Source: Ectocarpus siliculosus (lineage: Eukaryota; Sar; Phaeophyceae; Ectocarpales; Ectocarpaceae). Taken from it: a DNA stretch of 47,754 nucleotides. Where the stretch lies: positions 42,125 to 89,878 of the forward strand of contig FN648075.1 of assembly GCA_000310025.1 (NCBI GenBank). Reading direction: 5' to 3'. The position numbers and the translations under genes are program-made. The notes beneath the pieces were generated by a model. That model did no database searches and was not told the origin of the DNA. It was given only the letters and a program-made list of their open reading frames with translations. This document shows, in pieces, positions 29,085 to 41,200 of this stretch (position 1 is the stretch's first letter; every line of letters starts with the position of its first letter).

Positions 29085-30478
29085 CTGTGTCCCACGGGTG
29101 GTGCTGTCGCGGTGTCTCTTGTCGTTGAGCAATCCTCCGACCGCCCAGGCACACCAATTCTGCGGCGGCGCCAGAAACTCGAGATAGTAGATACGTAGCA
29201 CAGGCGCTGTACATATTTTTTTTTTATTTTTCTTAATATTTTCTGGCCCCAAAAACATCGGACCGGGTGTACCGGATTTTGGCCACTCCTCAAAATCCAA
29301 CGACCCAGCAACCCCGAACACGGCCGAATCGCCGAATCAAGACCGAATTTCGCCGCCGTTTGGCAGGAAGGGAATCGAGTAAGCTGGACGTCGCCCCTCC
29401 AGCTCGTCCCGTGCTCACGCTATGGCCCAGCGTCATAGTCCGGCTGTGACCAAGAGGCTGAATGGTTCATTGTCGCCAGTAAAGCTGCCCTAGCCATACC
29501 CAAGCACCACGCGTGGAGGCATCAGCCATGTCTAATAATCTGCCGCCACCTCTCTGCTGTGTTCGTGGGCTTCTTGGAGTCACCACATGTCTGCAACACC
29601 GGCGGACTTGTCTACCCATCGCTCCCTAAACCACCAAGGAGGACTTGAAAGAACAGCCTCGGCGACCTGTCAGGTGCTTATGGATGCATGCGACGTGTAA
29701 ATGCGTGTGTGTGACGTGCAGAGGAATGTCGGCCGGAAGGACCCAGAACAGCAGTGCGCTACCTCTGCATAATAGACCACTTGCAATTGGACCCCCCGCA
29801 CCAAAAAAATGCCAAAAAAATGCTCTGGGCGGAGGGGCGCGGGGGGTCCGATTGCAAGTGGTCTGATTATGCAGAGGTAGCGCACTGACTGTGAAAAGTA
29901 GGAAGAGGCGATGTGTGTAAAAAAATAGCTTTCTTTACCTTGGAGCGCTTCTCTCTGGGTGCTCTTCCCTGTCCCGCTTCACGCAGAAAAGTTAACAGTA
30001 GGGTTCGATGTGCAGTCGCACCCTTTTGGCCATGCCAACAACAAGAAGATAGACGGTTCTTGCTCGGCCTGCCTGCATGTAGGTATACAGCAGTAGTCCT
30101 TTGGTGTGCAGTGGTGGTGATGATGCCACACAAACAAGATCCCCGATCCCAATCTACCCTTCCTTCCTTGTCGCGCGGAGGGTGCCGAGCGGCAGCCATA
30201 ATAATTATTTTAAGGGTTTTCCGCGAAGGATATCACAATAATAAGATTAAGATTACACGAAGGTCGATTGACGGGTCTCTGTCTCTCTATCTCTTGCTTA
30301 TTTAGTATTCAAAGTGGCAGCAACAAGTCATCAGCCGATGTCGACTCGCGACCGATCGTGGATGACGTTGCCGGTCGACCATCTTCGGGGGTGGCTGCCT
30401 GTTTTGAAATCCCGACGAAGTTTTTTTTTGCCAATAAGCTATCTATGTAACTGCGTGCCACGTATTAATCTCTTTCTC
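29085..30478. other. Right interior of the element, presumed promoter region
   Basis: This 1.4-kb stretch lies between the first probable exon of the minus-strand gene and the inner edge of the right TIR. It holds the short inverted-repeat element at 29752-29887 and no coding exon that I recognise. It is the natural place for the promoter and any 5' leader exons of the USP gene. No clear TATA box was assigned. Confidence 0.45.
29752..29887. mobile_element. 136-bp MITE-like hairpin nested in the element
   Basis: The arms CAGTGCGCTACCTCTGCATA... and its complement ...ATGCAGAGGTAGCGCACTG pair over roughly 47 bp with a few mismatches and enclose a short A-rich and G-rich loop. The structure is typical of a miniature inverted-repeat element. 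No clear target duplication is visible. It must be younger than, or carried within, the 20.57-kb element. Confidence 0.75.
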
Positions 30479-31028
30479 GGCCGCCCGCCAGGCGTCGGCG
30501 TCGTCTCTGTGCACCAGGCGCCTGCGCAGCATCGTCCTCGCCCAGGCCTGGAAGTCCGGGAGGTCGGGATCCCCGCCGAGCGGGTGCGAGTTGAACCAGC
30601 GGTGCCCCGGCCCCGGGCAGAGGCGGGGGAACGGCAGGCGGAGGCGGAACCCGGCCCCGAAGACCGCCTGGCGCCTGTAGGTCTCTCCCTCCCGAGGGCC
30701 CAGGTAGCGCCAGCCGTTGCTCCTGTCGGGCAGGGGAGCGGCCTGGTCCACCTGCTCGGCGTAGCACCACCGGTACTCGGGCCGCGGGAGAGCCGTGGCG
30801 GCGGCATAGTAGTTTCTCTTTTTGTAGTGTTGTCGCAGCATTTAAAAGTAGGACGACAAAAAAAGTCGGCGATTATGGACGAACCGTCAACCACGGTGGA
30901 AGATCCCTCCCTGTGTTCTTGGTGATGGTTGTTGTGACGGCGGGGGGCAATAAGGAGACTCGCGTCCATTGTTTCACGGAAATTTTGGAGGAAGTATGTG
31001 TGTGTGTGCTGCCTCTCTGAAGGTAGGT
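30479..31028 (-). repeat. Right terminal inverted repeat with truncated replicase start
   Basis: This is the reverse-complement twin of 10460-11009. It contains the first 121 codons of the replicase-like ORF on the minus strand (ATG at about 30841), after which the frame runs 11 codons into unrelated sequence and stops. It also duplicates the replicase promoter region, so it could drive an antisense or truncated transcript. Confidence 0.92.
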
Positions 31029-31033
31029 GGTGG
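31029..31033. other. Target-site duplication, right copy (GGTGG)
   Basis: GGTGG directly abuts the right TIR end (AGGTAGGT) and matches the pentamer before the left TIR. Confidence 0.8.
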
Positions 31034-32241
31034 TGCATGTTGGATCCCTTATCTATCATCGTCGGCTGCGGGATCATCATTTTTTGGGCGTGGCGGGGGA
31101 CACAGCGACGCCGCTGGATTCGACACAGGCGCAGAAAACAGAAAGATATGAGGCGCGGGGTGCGTGGGTCAAGAGCCCAGACTACCACTGCTGTGTCCAT
31201 ACTTTTTCCGACCAATCATCAGCGAGCTGCGTGCCACTTCGTACTACTGTACAGACCTGTCAGCTATGTAGACTATGTAGTAGCCGCTGGGACCGACTGC
31301 TCTCCGAGAAATCAGTCATACGTAGGGTGGTACTACTACTACTACAGAAAGAAGTGTGCGTGTCATCGAACCAATGATCTCTTACAATATCTCTTCTCTC
31401 TCTCTCTCTCTCCTTGTTTGTGTCTCTGGTGGATCAAGCAGGGGTGGACATGATGGATCGACTGCCGTAGTGCGTAGACTATGTCCCTTCGCTGAAATCT
31501 CTCTTCTCATGAAAACTCGACGAGCCACGGAACCTCTTCTTCTCTCTTCGAGCAGCCAGCACGAGGAGGAGAGTGATGTGGGCGTGAGGCAGCAGGGTGT
31601 ATTCTTCGCCAAGCTTGGTTGGGCTGTCTACATCAATCGGTTGAAGACCGGAAAGATTCTTTGCTATCTATCCCACACCCCAAAGCAAGATTGAACGCGG
31701 AGATCTATCGGACGGTCGGAGGATCCATCTCTCTCTATTGTATCCCCGTTCGCCTGTAATCAGCCAGGATGATGAGGTCATCATTCGAAGACGACGCAGT
31801 CTAGCCAAGATCTCCCAGGGTGCAGTCCGCGAAATCGCCTTGGATGACGTCACCCGTCGTCCGAGGATCTTCGACCGTGCCCTATTTTTTTGCCGTTTTT
31901 AAAATTCCGCCGCAGGGGGCGTTGGCCAATCAGCGAACTGCGTGCCACAAATGTTTTTCTCTCTGCCAATCAGCGAACTGCGTGCCACAAATGTAATTCC
32001 GCCGCAGGGGGCGTTGGCCAATCAGCGAACTGCGTGCCACAAATGTTTTTCTCTCATGTTTTTCTCTATCAGCGAACTGCGTGCCACAAATGTTTTTCTC
32101 GTCATGGTAGCGGTTTACTTCTATATTATTTATGACAGGGGAAGGGATTCAGCAGCTGTACTGCACCCATGTATTTTTCGAAAAATATGAAATATACGTT
32201 GCGTCCGTGGCAAGGAGACACCCTGCACTGCTGTCCCATAC
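31034..32241. other. Flank between the element and ABCA, no coding exon
   Basis: This is where the 3' exons of the ABCA gene would be expected. I found no exon resembling the end of an ABCA nucleotide-binding domain on the minus strand. A plus-strand open stretch near 31690-31900 reads like a basic peptide, but it is unsupported. The tandem motif array at 31903-32092 lies here. Confidence 0.5.
31903..32092. repeat. Tandem array of a GCGAACTGCGTGCCAC motif
   Basis: Four copies of the core ATCAGCGAACTGCGTGCCAC followed by AAATG lie at 31926-31953, 31966-31993, 32018-32045 and 32068-32092. A larger unit of about 93 bp beginning ATTCCGCCGCAGGGGGCGTT is present about twice. A diverged copy lies at 31208-31233, and the short core AACTGCGTGCCAC recurs inside the element at about 30449-30461. 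Confidence 0.8.
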
Positions 32242-35200
32242 CTGTTGACGCCGAGCTCGGCCTTCCGCGAGTCTATCTCCGTGAGCATGCCCTGGAACGA
32301 GGGCGAGGCGTCGTTGGGCAGCTGGAACGACACCTCGGCGCCCACGTTGCTGAGGAGGGTGGCGGCCTTCACGTGCGACCGCACCAGGCGCTTGATCGGC
32401 TTTACGCCCGCCTCCTGTGTTGGTGGGTGTTGATCGTCGTCGACACGAAACAACGGGACAAATACGGGACGCACACCCAAAATAGGAATAGTTGGCTGAA
32501 TAATACGATTGGTTGGTGGCATGCCCGCTACATACACTTTGTCACAGCAGGTGTATGTGATGTCAGCCTTCTGTTAGCTTGGAAGTACATGGGCAAAAAT
32601 CTCCTCTGTCCCCGTACGTACTCAAGAGAGAGAGAGAGAGAAGGGGCAGCAGTTGAGGGACTAAAGAGGGCACAGCAAGGGAAAAATTAACGTAACAAGG
32701 GCTGGGCGTCACAGAACAAACTCACCTGAGCCGCCGTGTTGTTTACGCCGATGTCCTCGTCGATCTTCCCCTCTGCGCTCGTGCCGCTTTCGAACGCGGG
32801 CTTCATGTCAGACTCAGCTCCCTGGATCTCCCGAACGATCGTGAGGTTGTACCTGACGGCAAAAATTTGAAAATGAGCAAGCAAGACATATTTATTAGTG
32901 GACCGTTTCAAAACGTTCCCCGGTTGTGTGTGCGTCTGTTGGTGTATGTGGCCTGATTCACGCCAATCGAAACTTCCCTTACCAACACAAAAACAAGCGG
33001 AGTCCTGTTTATTGAAAAAGCATGTGTCTATCAATAGCATCGACGACGACCCACAATGCCCGAATAGATCAGCGCGGATAGCTTTTCGTCTGGGCACCAT
33101 CACCCTTGGTACCGACACACGACAACCGTTCGTCGAACGAACGGCAAACAAAAAAAAAAAATAGACCAAAAAGGCAGCAAGGGACCGACAGCCCTTCCGA
33201 GCACGCTTTGCGCGGCTACAGCAGCAACGCTGTCTCACAGTTGCGCGACTAACAGCAGTCTTGATTGAGCAACACAACTGGTCTCACCCGACGCCGTAGT
33301 GGTTCTTGAGGAAGATGGAGCTGCCGCAGCAACGGAGCGCGCCGTCGGCCATGATGGCCACGCGGTCGCCCAGCAGGTCCGCCTCGTCCATGAAGTGGGT
33401 AGTCAGGACGATCACGCGGCCCTCCCGGTTCTTGCGGATCAGGTCCCACGTGAAGCGTCGGCTGCGTGTGTTGGGTGTGGCGGGGACGGTGTGTTGCGTT
33501 AATGACTACAGTCAAGGCGCGTGTGTGTTCGGTTCTTGACAGCGTTGAAACTAGAGCTAGAATATTGTCGATTTCTAGTGTGATGGTACACGGTCGGCAT
33601 GCCGCCACGACATGACAGCCGCACACGACGCATACACAGGACATCGAAGAACACCCGCCCGGCCACTTCTCCCGACACCCTCTCACCCCAGCGGTAGCCG
33701 ACCACCCAATCAGATCACGCCCAAAGTTCACCTGTGAGGGTCCATCCCCGACGTAGGCTCGTCCAAGAAGACCACCTTAGACCCGCCGATCAGGGCGATG
33801 CCCACGGACAATTTGCGCTTTTGCCCGCCGGACAGAGTCGTGGTCAGCTCATTCTCCTTCTCGGTCAGGCCCACGTCGTTAAGAGTGTTCTGTGCGATGA
33901 GGGGCGTGCGATGAGGGGCGGGCCGGGAATGAAGGCGTGATCATATGTGCACCCTCGAAACAGACAAAAAAAAAGCACCGTAACAATCTCTCGGGTACAT
34001 TGGCAGGCAGGGTGGGCGGTACAACAACGAAGCCCACCGAAGCAGCTCCCCTTGGTAACAGAGGCAAAAAACAGGACGTCAAAAGGCTTCGACAACACAT
34101 CAGAAAGACAGACCACTTTGGGTCGGGTCTGAGCCACACATTGTTCTCACCGTGATCGCCTCCTGCAGCTCGGAGCTCGGCACGGACTTGAGCACCGCGT
34201 ACATGCGCAGGTGCTCCCTCACGGTCAGGTCCGGGTACAGGATGTCGTGCTGAGGGCACACGCCCAGGGAGTTCCGGATGCTGACCATGTCCGTGTTCAC
34301 ATCGCGGCCGGCCACGAAAGCGCTCCCCGAAGTTACCGGGATCATGCCCGTCAACATGCCGATTGTGGTCGTCTGCGAAGCCAACAAGCACGCGGAACAC
34401 ACCGGCAAAGAACGAACAGCAGCGCGGGGGGGTTAGGTGAATGGTGCGGGGGGGCTACNNNNNNNNNNNNNNNNNNNNNNNNNNNNNNNNNNNNNNNNNN
34501 NNNNNNNNNNNNNNNNNNNNNNNNNNNNNNNNNNNNNNNNNNNNNNNNNNNNNNNNNNGGGGGGGGGGGGGGGGGGGGGCTACCGCCGTGTGAAACAAAC
34601 GACGCAGGGCTATGTACAACACGTCCTTCAGCGCGAGCAAGTCCACCTGCGTCGCATGGACGCAGCAAATGGTTGGTTGCGCGTGAGCGTACGACATAAA
34701 AATGTACCACACACACACACCACACACACACACTATTCAGGGTGACCATCACACCGCGCTCACCTTTCCGGCGCCGTTGTGGCCGAGGAGAGCCGTGATC
34801 TGTCCCGAATACATGGTGAGGTCCAGCTTGTCAACGGCCAGCTTCGAGCCCCCCGTAGAGTTCTTGTACTCCTTGGTAAGCCCTGTTGTTCGTGTAGATA
34901 TAAAATAGATTTGCATACGTATCAACACAAACTTATGACGGTCAGGTCGTTCACCTCATGCTCTCCCAAATGCGGTACAGTACACGTCCACCGCGTGCGC
35001 GCGTTCATGTTCGCGAGCGAAATTTTATTTCCGCTTAATTGCTGCCATTTGCTTTACCACCCGGCACTTCTCACGCTCTTTTACTGTCACTCGTTCTGCG
35101 TATGACCAAAAGAATACGAAACAACATCCACCACCGCCAACACCAGCAGCAGAGTCCTGCCCGGTCAACACGGCGCACCCCTAACACAGCAGCACCAACC

Positions 35201-38200
35201 AACTCACCCCGGATGGCGACGCACTCCCCGGCCGCCACCTGCGACCGCAGCTCGTCCTCGACGGGCTCGACCGAGTCACGGCCCTCGCTCTCGAAGTGCT
35301 CCAGCTCTTGGAGGTTGTCCTTGAGGGCAGACTCCGTGCCTTTGCCGGGGCACCAGTAGTTCGCGGTCAAGAAGAACCAAGGCTTTTTGGCCGTGCCCCA
35401 CTCTGACGGCAGCACCTGTTTTTGGTGAGATACACGCGCGTGTCACAACAGCGTGGAGAACATGGGTTACATTAAGATATAAACAGTTCATGCAAACGAA
35501 CAATAGGTCGCGAGCATCCCGCGGCCGCTGGCCATGTTGGTTGAGCGCCCGCGACGAAGGTCTCTATTAATGAACAGGCAACCAAAACCCTGGCGGGTAT
35601 GCCATCTCCCAGAATCTCAATCCCAGCAATATCGACGGGTAAATACCATTTCCCGGAATCTCAATCCAAGTAAATAGGGTGCTGAAAATCAAGACGAACC
35701 GAGGCAAATGAACACTCACGTGTCCGGCGTACCACGCCAGGGCGGAGAAAATTAGTATGTCGAGGAACAGCATCCCGAGGACGTCGTTAAACGTGAAACC
35801 ATCCTCGCTCTCTCCCGCGGTGTCCGCGGTCACCCCCTGCCCAATCAACGGCGTCACCACACGCGTAGAGGCACAGGGGAAGGAAACAAGAGCGCGCGGG
35901 GTGGGTGGTGGTGGTCTCTGCAAGCGCAAAAAAAAAGCGGAGCCGGCGTTGTTGTTGCTCGTCCGTATGGCCTTGCCTGCCCTCGGCGACCGGGTTCGTG
36001 CCAGCGTCAAACAGGGCGCGCAGCTGGGCCGTCGTCCTCGACACGCGAGTCGTGTCAATACTATGTACCAATCGGGTCCTGTGTGAAGAATGGAAGCGCC
36101 GTTTCCCACCACCACCACCAACGGCAACACTAACCTCCCCCGAGTCCTCAAACTCCGAGAAGGCAACGGTGCCGAGTGCCAGACAGGTCGGCGGGAGGAG
36201 GCACGCCAGGCGCCGGTCGTCCGCCGAGGTGTCGTCGCTTTGGACGGAGAAGTACGGGAACAGGGCCACGAAGAACAGCATGGTTCCGATAGTCGAAGCC
36301 GTCTTGGCGCGACTGAAGAAGGCTGGGATCGCAAAGGTGGCGAGGGGGTGGGGGTGGGGGGTGGGCAGGGGATATCACGACGTTGCAACGTACTGCCTGC
36401 TACAAGCGACCGCGCGCCGGAGAAACGTTCTCCCGTTTGCTCTAAACCACATCAACTATAATATCATAGCTCCAATCAAGCACGCTGTGTGCTAGATTAG
36501 ATGGCTTACCAGACCAGCAGAGCAACGAAAACAGAAAGCCATCCGCTCCCACCGAATGACTCTTGTAGACTAATAGAGAACCGCGCTCGAAGCCATCCCG
36601 GTCGCTGCCATGTACAGCAGCTGCCACGTCGAGCGTGCTCTCAAAACACGTGAGCGGAACAAAGCCAGCCGCAAGCCCCGTTGTGCCTGTGGGCTAATAA
36701 TCCGTGTGCTGCGGTGTTTTTTCTCAAAGCCGGGAAATCGAACAAAAAATAATCTGTCACGCTCACCCGAGATGAAGAAGCAGAAGGCCGTACTCGCCAT
36801 GAAGAACAGGAAGAAGTAAATGAACACCAGGACAGGGTCACTGCAAATTCGGATAGGTGGTGGTGGGGGTGGGGGTTATTCGGTCAACATCGACCGCGCC
36901 TCTCGCCGACCACGTCGATGGCCGATAGAGAGAAATGATACAACACGTAGGGAAATAAGTGCAGTGTTGAGTCACCTTTGACAAAAAAGGAAGGAACGAT
37001 TGGCCATCGGCTAGCGGTCCTGTGGGACCAATGCTCCGTCCTCTCGAGGACGCATGCTCAATGGTCTAATTTCTAAAGCATGCAAAACACAAGAGTACGC
37101 CCGCCCCCCCCCCCCCCTCCCCGAGAAAATGTGGGTTGTTATCCAACAAGGCAAACAAAAAACGAAAACATGCACGTGCATACAGCACAGCAGGAGAGGT
37201 CCCTCTTTGGTGCCGGTATGTGCCCAAGTAAATTCACTGGCACTATACCAGACCAGCACCATACCGATAACGACTTGAAAATTTACTGCGTGCCCGCCGG
37301 AAACACCAGGGACCTCTGACGTACCTGAACTCGAAAAGGCTTCCCGAGGCGAGCACCATGATCAAGGACGTGAAGAAGAAGAGGCACACGAAGTGGAACA
37401 CCCAGGAGGCCGTGTGGGCGGCGTCCGTGAGGCCCATCATCTTCAGCCCTTCCTTGATGCGCAGCTCCTTCTCCTTCACGAGGGCGCTGATGACGTTGGC
37501 GATGGGGTAGAGCACCGCGATCACCACCAGGATGGCGAACATGGCGCCCACCTGCCATAGAAGAGCGCGTCGATTCGTTGAAACAAAAAAATAACGTGGT
37601 CATTCTTGATTTTCTCGTTCTGGGTAACCAACGACACCATACAAGTGCCCAAGTAGCGGACCTCGCAAACACAGTCCGCAGGTGCAAGGCCAATCCGCAG
37701 TCATTAAGTAGATACCATGGGCGTATGTAATTCAGAACAACACACCATCCATCACCATCACACAACCAACATCACCAAGTGATGAGCTTCCAACAACACA
37801 TTTCACACCCTCATCTCCTCACGCTCGGTTCATCGACACGATCGATCAAAAGCAAGCAAGCACGTTGTCTCTTCTCTTGCATCCTCCAGTACTCCCGCAT
37901 AAACTACTCGTTCAGCACCAATCGTCTCAACCGCTGCTCCCGATACGAATCAAACACTAAAGACAGCACCCACGACGCATGAACTCGTCCTGGCGGAGTG
38001 TATATCTTCCAAGCACGTATGTACAACAAACCACAAAAGGAAATAACGCCGCCTGCGTCAAAGGACGACTTTTCCCCCCACCTGAGACCAGAACCCGTCT
38101 TCTTCATACGCCGCGTTCGGGAACTCCGTGATGCGCACGACGGGGGGGGTGGCGGTGGACCCCTCAATAGACATGATACGGTTGTCGACGAGCTGCTGCA

Positions 38201-41200
38201 GCATCAGCACGTGTGACTGGTGGTAGAGCTGATTGGTTGGTCGGTTCGACAACGGTCGACAAAATAAAAAAAGCAAGGGAGAGTGAAGCGGGGGAGGTTC
38301 AGAGTGAGAAAAAAAGGGTGCGGATCGACAAGGAGTGCTGTACAGAAAGAGGGGCACAGAGAGGGAGCTGAGGCGGCCCGTTAACTACGGTACTCGAGAA
38401 ACGAGGAACTACCACAACCAGAGCGTCAAGTGCTGCTGCCGATTGAATGTACAACGGGGCTTACTAGTGGTGAAAAAAAAAGGACGAACGTACAAAATCT
38501 TGTTTTCCACCTTTGGCCAGAAAATGCACATCCACGCACACAAAACAATCACACAACGGGGTGCAAATACAAAAGTACAAGTGGTCAGTCATGACAGCAT
38601 GCTCAGCAGGCACGCAGCAACAACGACCATCGACCAACCAACCAACGAAAACACATGATCACTATTAATCTGTTTACACGCCGTCGACGTACCGCAGCCC
38701 ACGAAAAGTTCTCGCGCCCCTCGTCATCCTCGGGGCAGTCAGTGGGAGACTTGCAGTTGTTCTCCGTCGGAGATTCCGTTTCGGGGACGTTGAACATGTA
38801 GTACGAGTCAGAGTCCGTCCCGCTCTTGGTGATGTTGGCGCGGATCTGGTAGACGACACGGCGGACAGGAAGGAGCGGAGAGTGACGCACGCGCGCGCAA
38901 CAGGGCGTATGCGGCGGAGGGGAGGAGGGGGGGGAGAGGAGGTCGACCGGTTGATCGAGGGGGCAGTGCCAACGGAAATGGGAGGGGCTACACCTGCATG
39001 TAGCACCTGAGCACGTAAACACATCTGTTGATCGAAACCGAATCTATGCGAACAAGAACATTATCGTGTGGTGTGATAAAATACGGTAGAGGTCCCTGGA
39101 AATTTCGCCGGCACTAAACCGGACACCAACTGGCACAATTCAAAGTACAGAACGACTTGGTATTCCAGTGTGTGCGAGCCGAAAACACCATACCGGCAAC
39201 TGGCACTATTCAACCGGCACTAAACAGGGACCTCTACTGTAACCAGTACCACAGCGGTACATACATGTGTTCATCCGCCCACTCGCTCACCGTGTACGCC
39301 CAGTCCGGGCTGCCGGAGGTGAAGACGATCCCCGCCACGAAGGCGGGCCGGTCGTCGAATGCGTCTTGAGAGTAGTCTCCCTCGCCGATGATGTCCAGGA
39401 ACTCCGACTCCGAGTCGTAGCTGATCCAGTGGCTCTGCGTGTCGGGGAAGGCTTCGGTGACGTAGTCGTAGAAGTCGGCGGCCTCGTCGGCGGCTGCCCC
39501 GTCGTCGGCCGGCATAACGGCGAAAGTCAGCCTCTGTTTCAGTGTTGTACGATTCGATACAACAAGAGGGGGGGGGGGGGGGAGACGACGAGAGAGGGCG
39601 ATGAGAGAAAGTAAACAAAGCGCGCGGGCGCAGGAGGGGAAGCGATAGAAGGGGATGGATGGCAAACAAAAAACGCATGGTTTCGTAAATATTGGATCTC
39701 GTGAAGGCTTGTCTGTGGTACGGGGGACGACGACGACGACGCACGGTCAGAAAATGATTATCTTTTCCTTGGTTCTCGTGCGTGGCTCGTCGGCTTGCAT
39801 CGTGGCGGAACGTCGGCTGAACACGAGAGTACGCATCACCACGCCTAGTACAAGCTCTGTCGTCCAATAGACCTCCCTTTTCACAGCCGGTGGTGGTGGG
39901 CGTGTGCTAATTCTCTCCCGTGGCATAGAGAAGGGGAATTGTAGATCGGACCCATAGCAGCAAGCAGAAGGCAGGAAAAGGACGTCATCAACGGGTGACA
40001 CGAACGCACAAGAAAAAAGGATTCATTCCCCAAAACCAAAAACACCCTGCAAACACCACCACCACAAGCATGGCATGCACTCACCAAACTTGCGCCCGTG
40101 GACGGGTGGGTGCTAGTCAAATCTGCCAACAACACGATTTATGCGACGGTAAACACCACACCCGACTTCCAAAGCTCGACCACTCCCCGACGAAGAGCAT
40201 GCACAGTGCCGGCTACGAAATAAGAGAATCGATACAAGAGAACGAAATCGGCTTGTCACGGCTAAAACCGATATAAGAGATAATTCGCCGTATTCCTGAC
40301 GAATTCTCTTAAACCGAGCATGAGAGACTTTTGCTGACATGGAAAGGAGGCACGAAAGAGTGGTTGTAGGAAACATCAATGGGGTGGGAAGAGGGCACGG
40401 TTTTCTGCACTTGCTTTCCCGGTTGATTTGGGCATTTTCTATTTTTTTATACACATGCATGTGTATGTAAGTAAGGGTGCATGCATCACCTGCAAGCATT
40501 ATTTTCGCTGGGGCGAGCATTGGTAGGCGCAGCGCGTAGCAGACGCGCAACCGAAGTACGCATGACTTTTTTTTTCTTTTTTACGGGCATGCACTCAATA
40601 AAACAGACCAACGGTGCGTTGAGTGAGACCGACGCACAATGTCGTTGCTGCAGCACGACGTTCACATGGTTTTGAATGCGCTCATGGATCTCTGACATCA
40701 ATTTGGGAAGAATCCCTGCTCTAAACGGCCCTTGAGAAATTGGCTACGATGTAAGAGAAAAGTCTCTTACATCGTGCTCTTTCGTAATAACGGAAAATTA
40801 TCTTGAAACGAAACAAGAGAAAGCCGGATACAAGAGAAAGATTTCGGCTTGTCACGCCTCTGTCTTACATCGTAGCCGGCACTGCTGTATAAAACAAAAT
40901 ATTGACTGACGTCTTCGGTAAGGCTCTCGACGGGACGGCGGTTCCAACGCCCGCCATGTTTGGAGCAATCGATCCTCGAAAATCGAGGGGGGTGATATCT
41001 TACGTCACCGACAGGAGGCAACAAACCCACCTCGCACACGGAGTCGATCTCGGCGGCCGGGATGGACAGGTCCGAGTCGGCCGCCATCAGAGCCACCGCG
41101 TCCTGCATCACGGTCACGTAGCCCTGCCCCGAGGTGTCCAGGCTGTCGGTGGTGCCGTCCCCGCACGACTCGTCGATCTCCGGGGCCTCGTCGAGGACGA

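Larger units (their letters stand above)
10460..31028. mobile_element. 20.57-kb TIR element with replicase and resolvase-like genes
   Basis: The element is bounded by inverted repeats 10460-11009 and 30479-31028 (550 bp each), which agree wherever I compared them in all frames, and is flanked by GGTGG on both sides. It carries a 1450-codon polymerase/helicase/HNH ORF and a telomere-resolvase-like ORF on the plus strand, and a long intron-rich USP gene on the minus strand. I see no DDE transposase, no capsid protein I recognise, and no Polinton-type integrase or packaging ATPase. Its size and long TIRs recall Polintons, but those have 6-bp duplications, 5'-AG ends and a different gene set. Apparent identity of the arms suggests recent insertion or ongoing homogenisation. 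It lies inside the TauE/SafE intron. Confidence 0.88.

Noticed and set aside
10460-31028. Classification as a Polinton/Maverick
   Set aside because: Size and TIR length fit, but the duplication is 5 bp not 6, the ends are AC not AG, and no retroviral-type integrase, capsid, protease or packaging ATPase was seen.
10112-32242. An ABCA-TauE/SafE fusion transcript joining 32242 to 10112
   Set aside because: The ABCA exon ends in phase 2 and the TauE/SafE exon needs a phase 1 partner, so the frame would break; the 46054 exon fits instead.
32130-32242. In-frame extension of the last ABCA exon to a stop near 32130
   Set aside because: AACAG followed by GTATGG is a good donor, and the extension diverges from the conserved end of ABCA domains; still, a short read-through end cannot be fully excluded.
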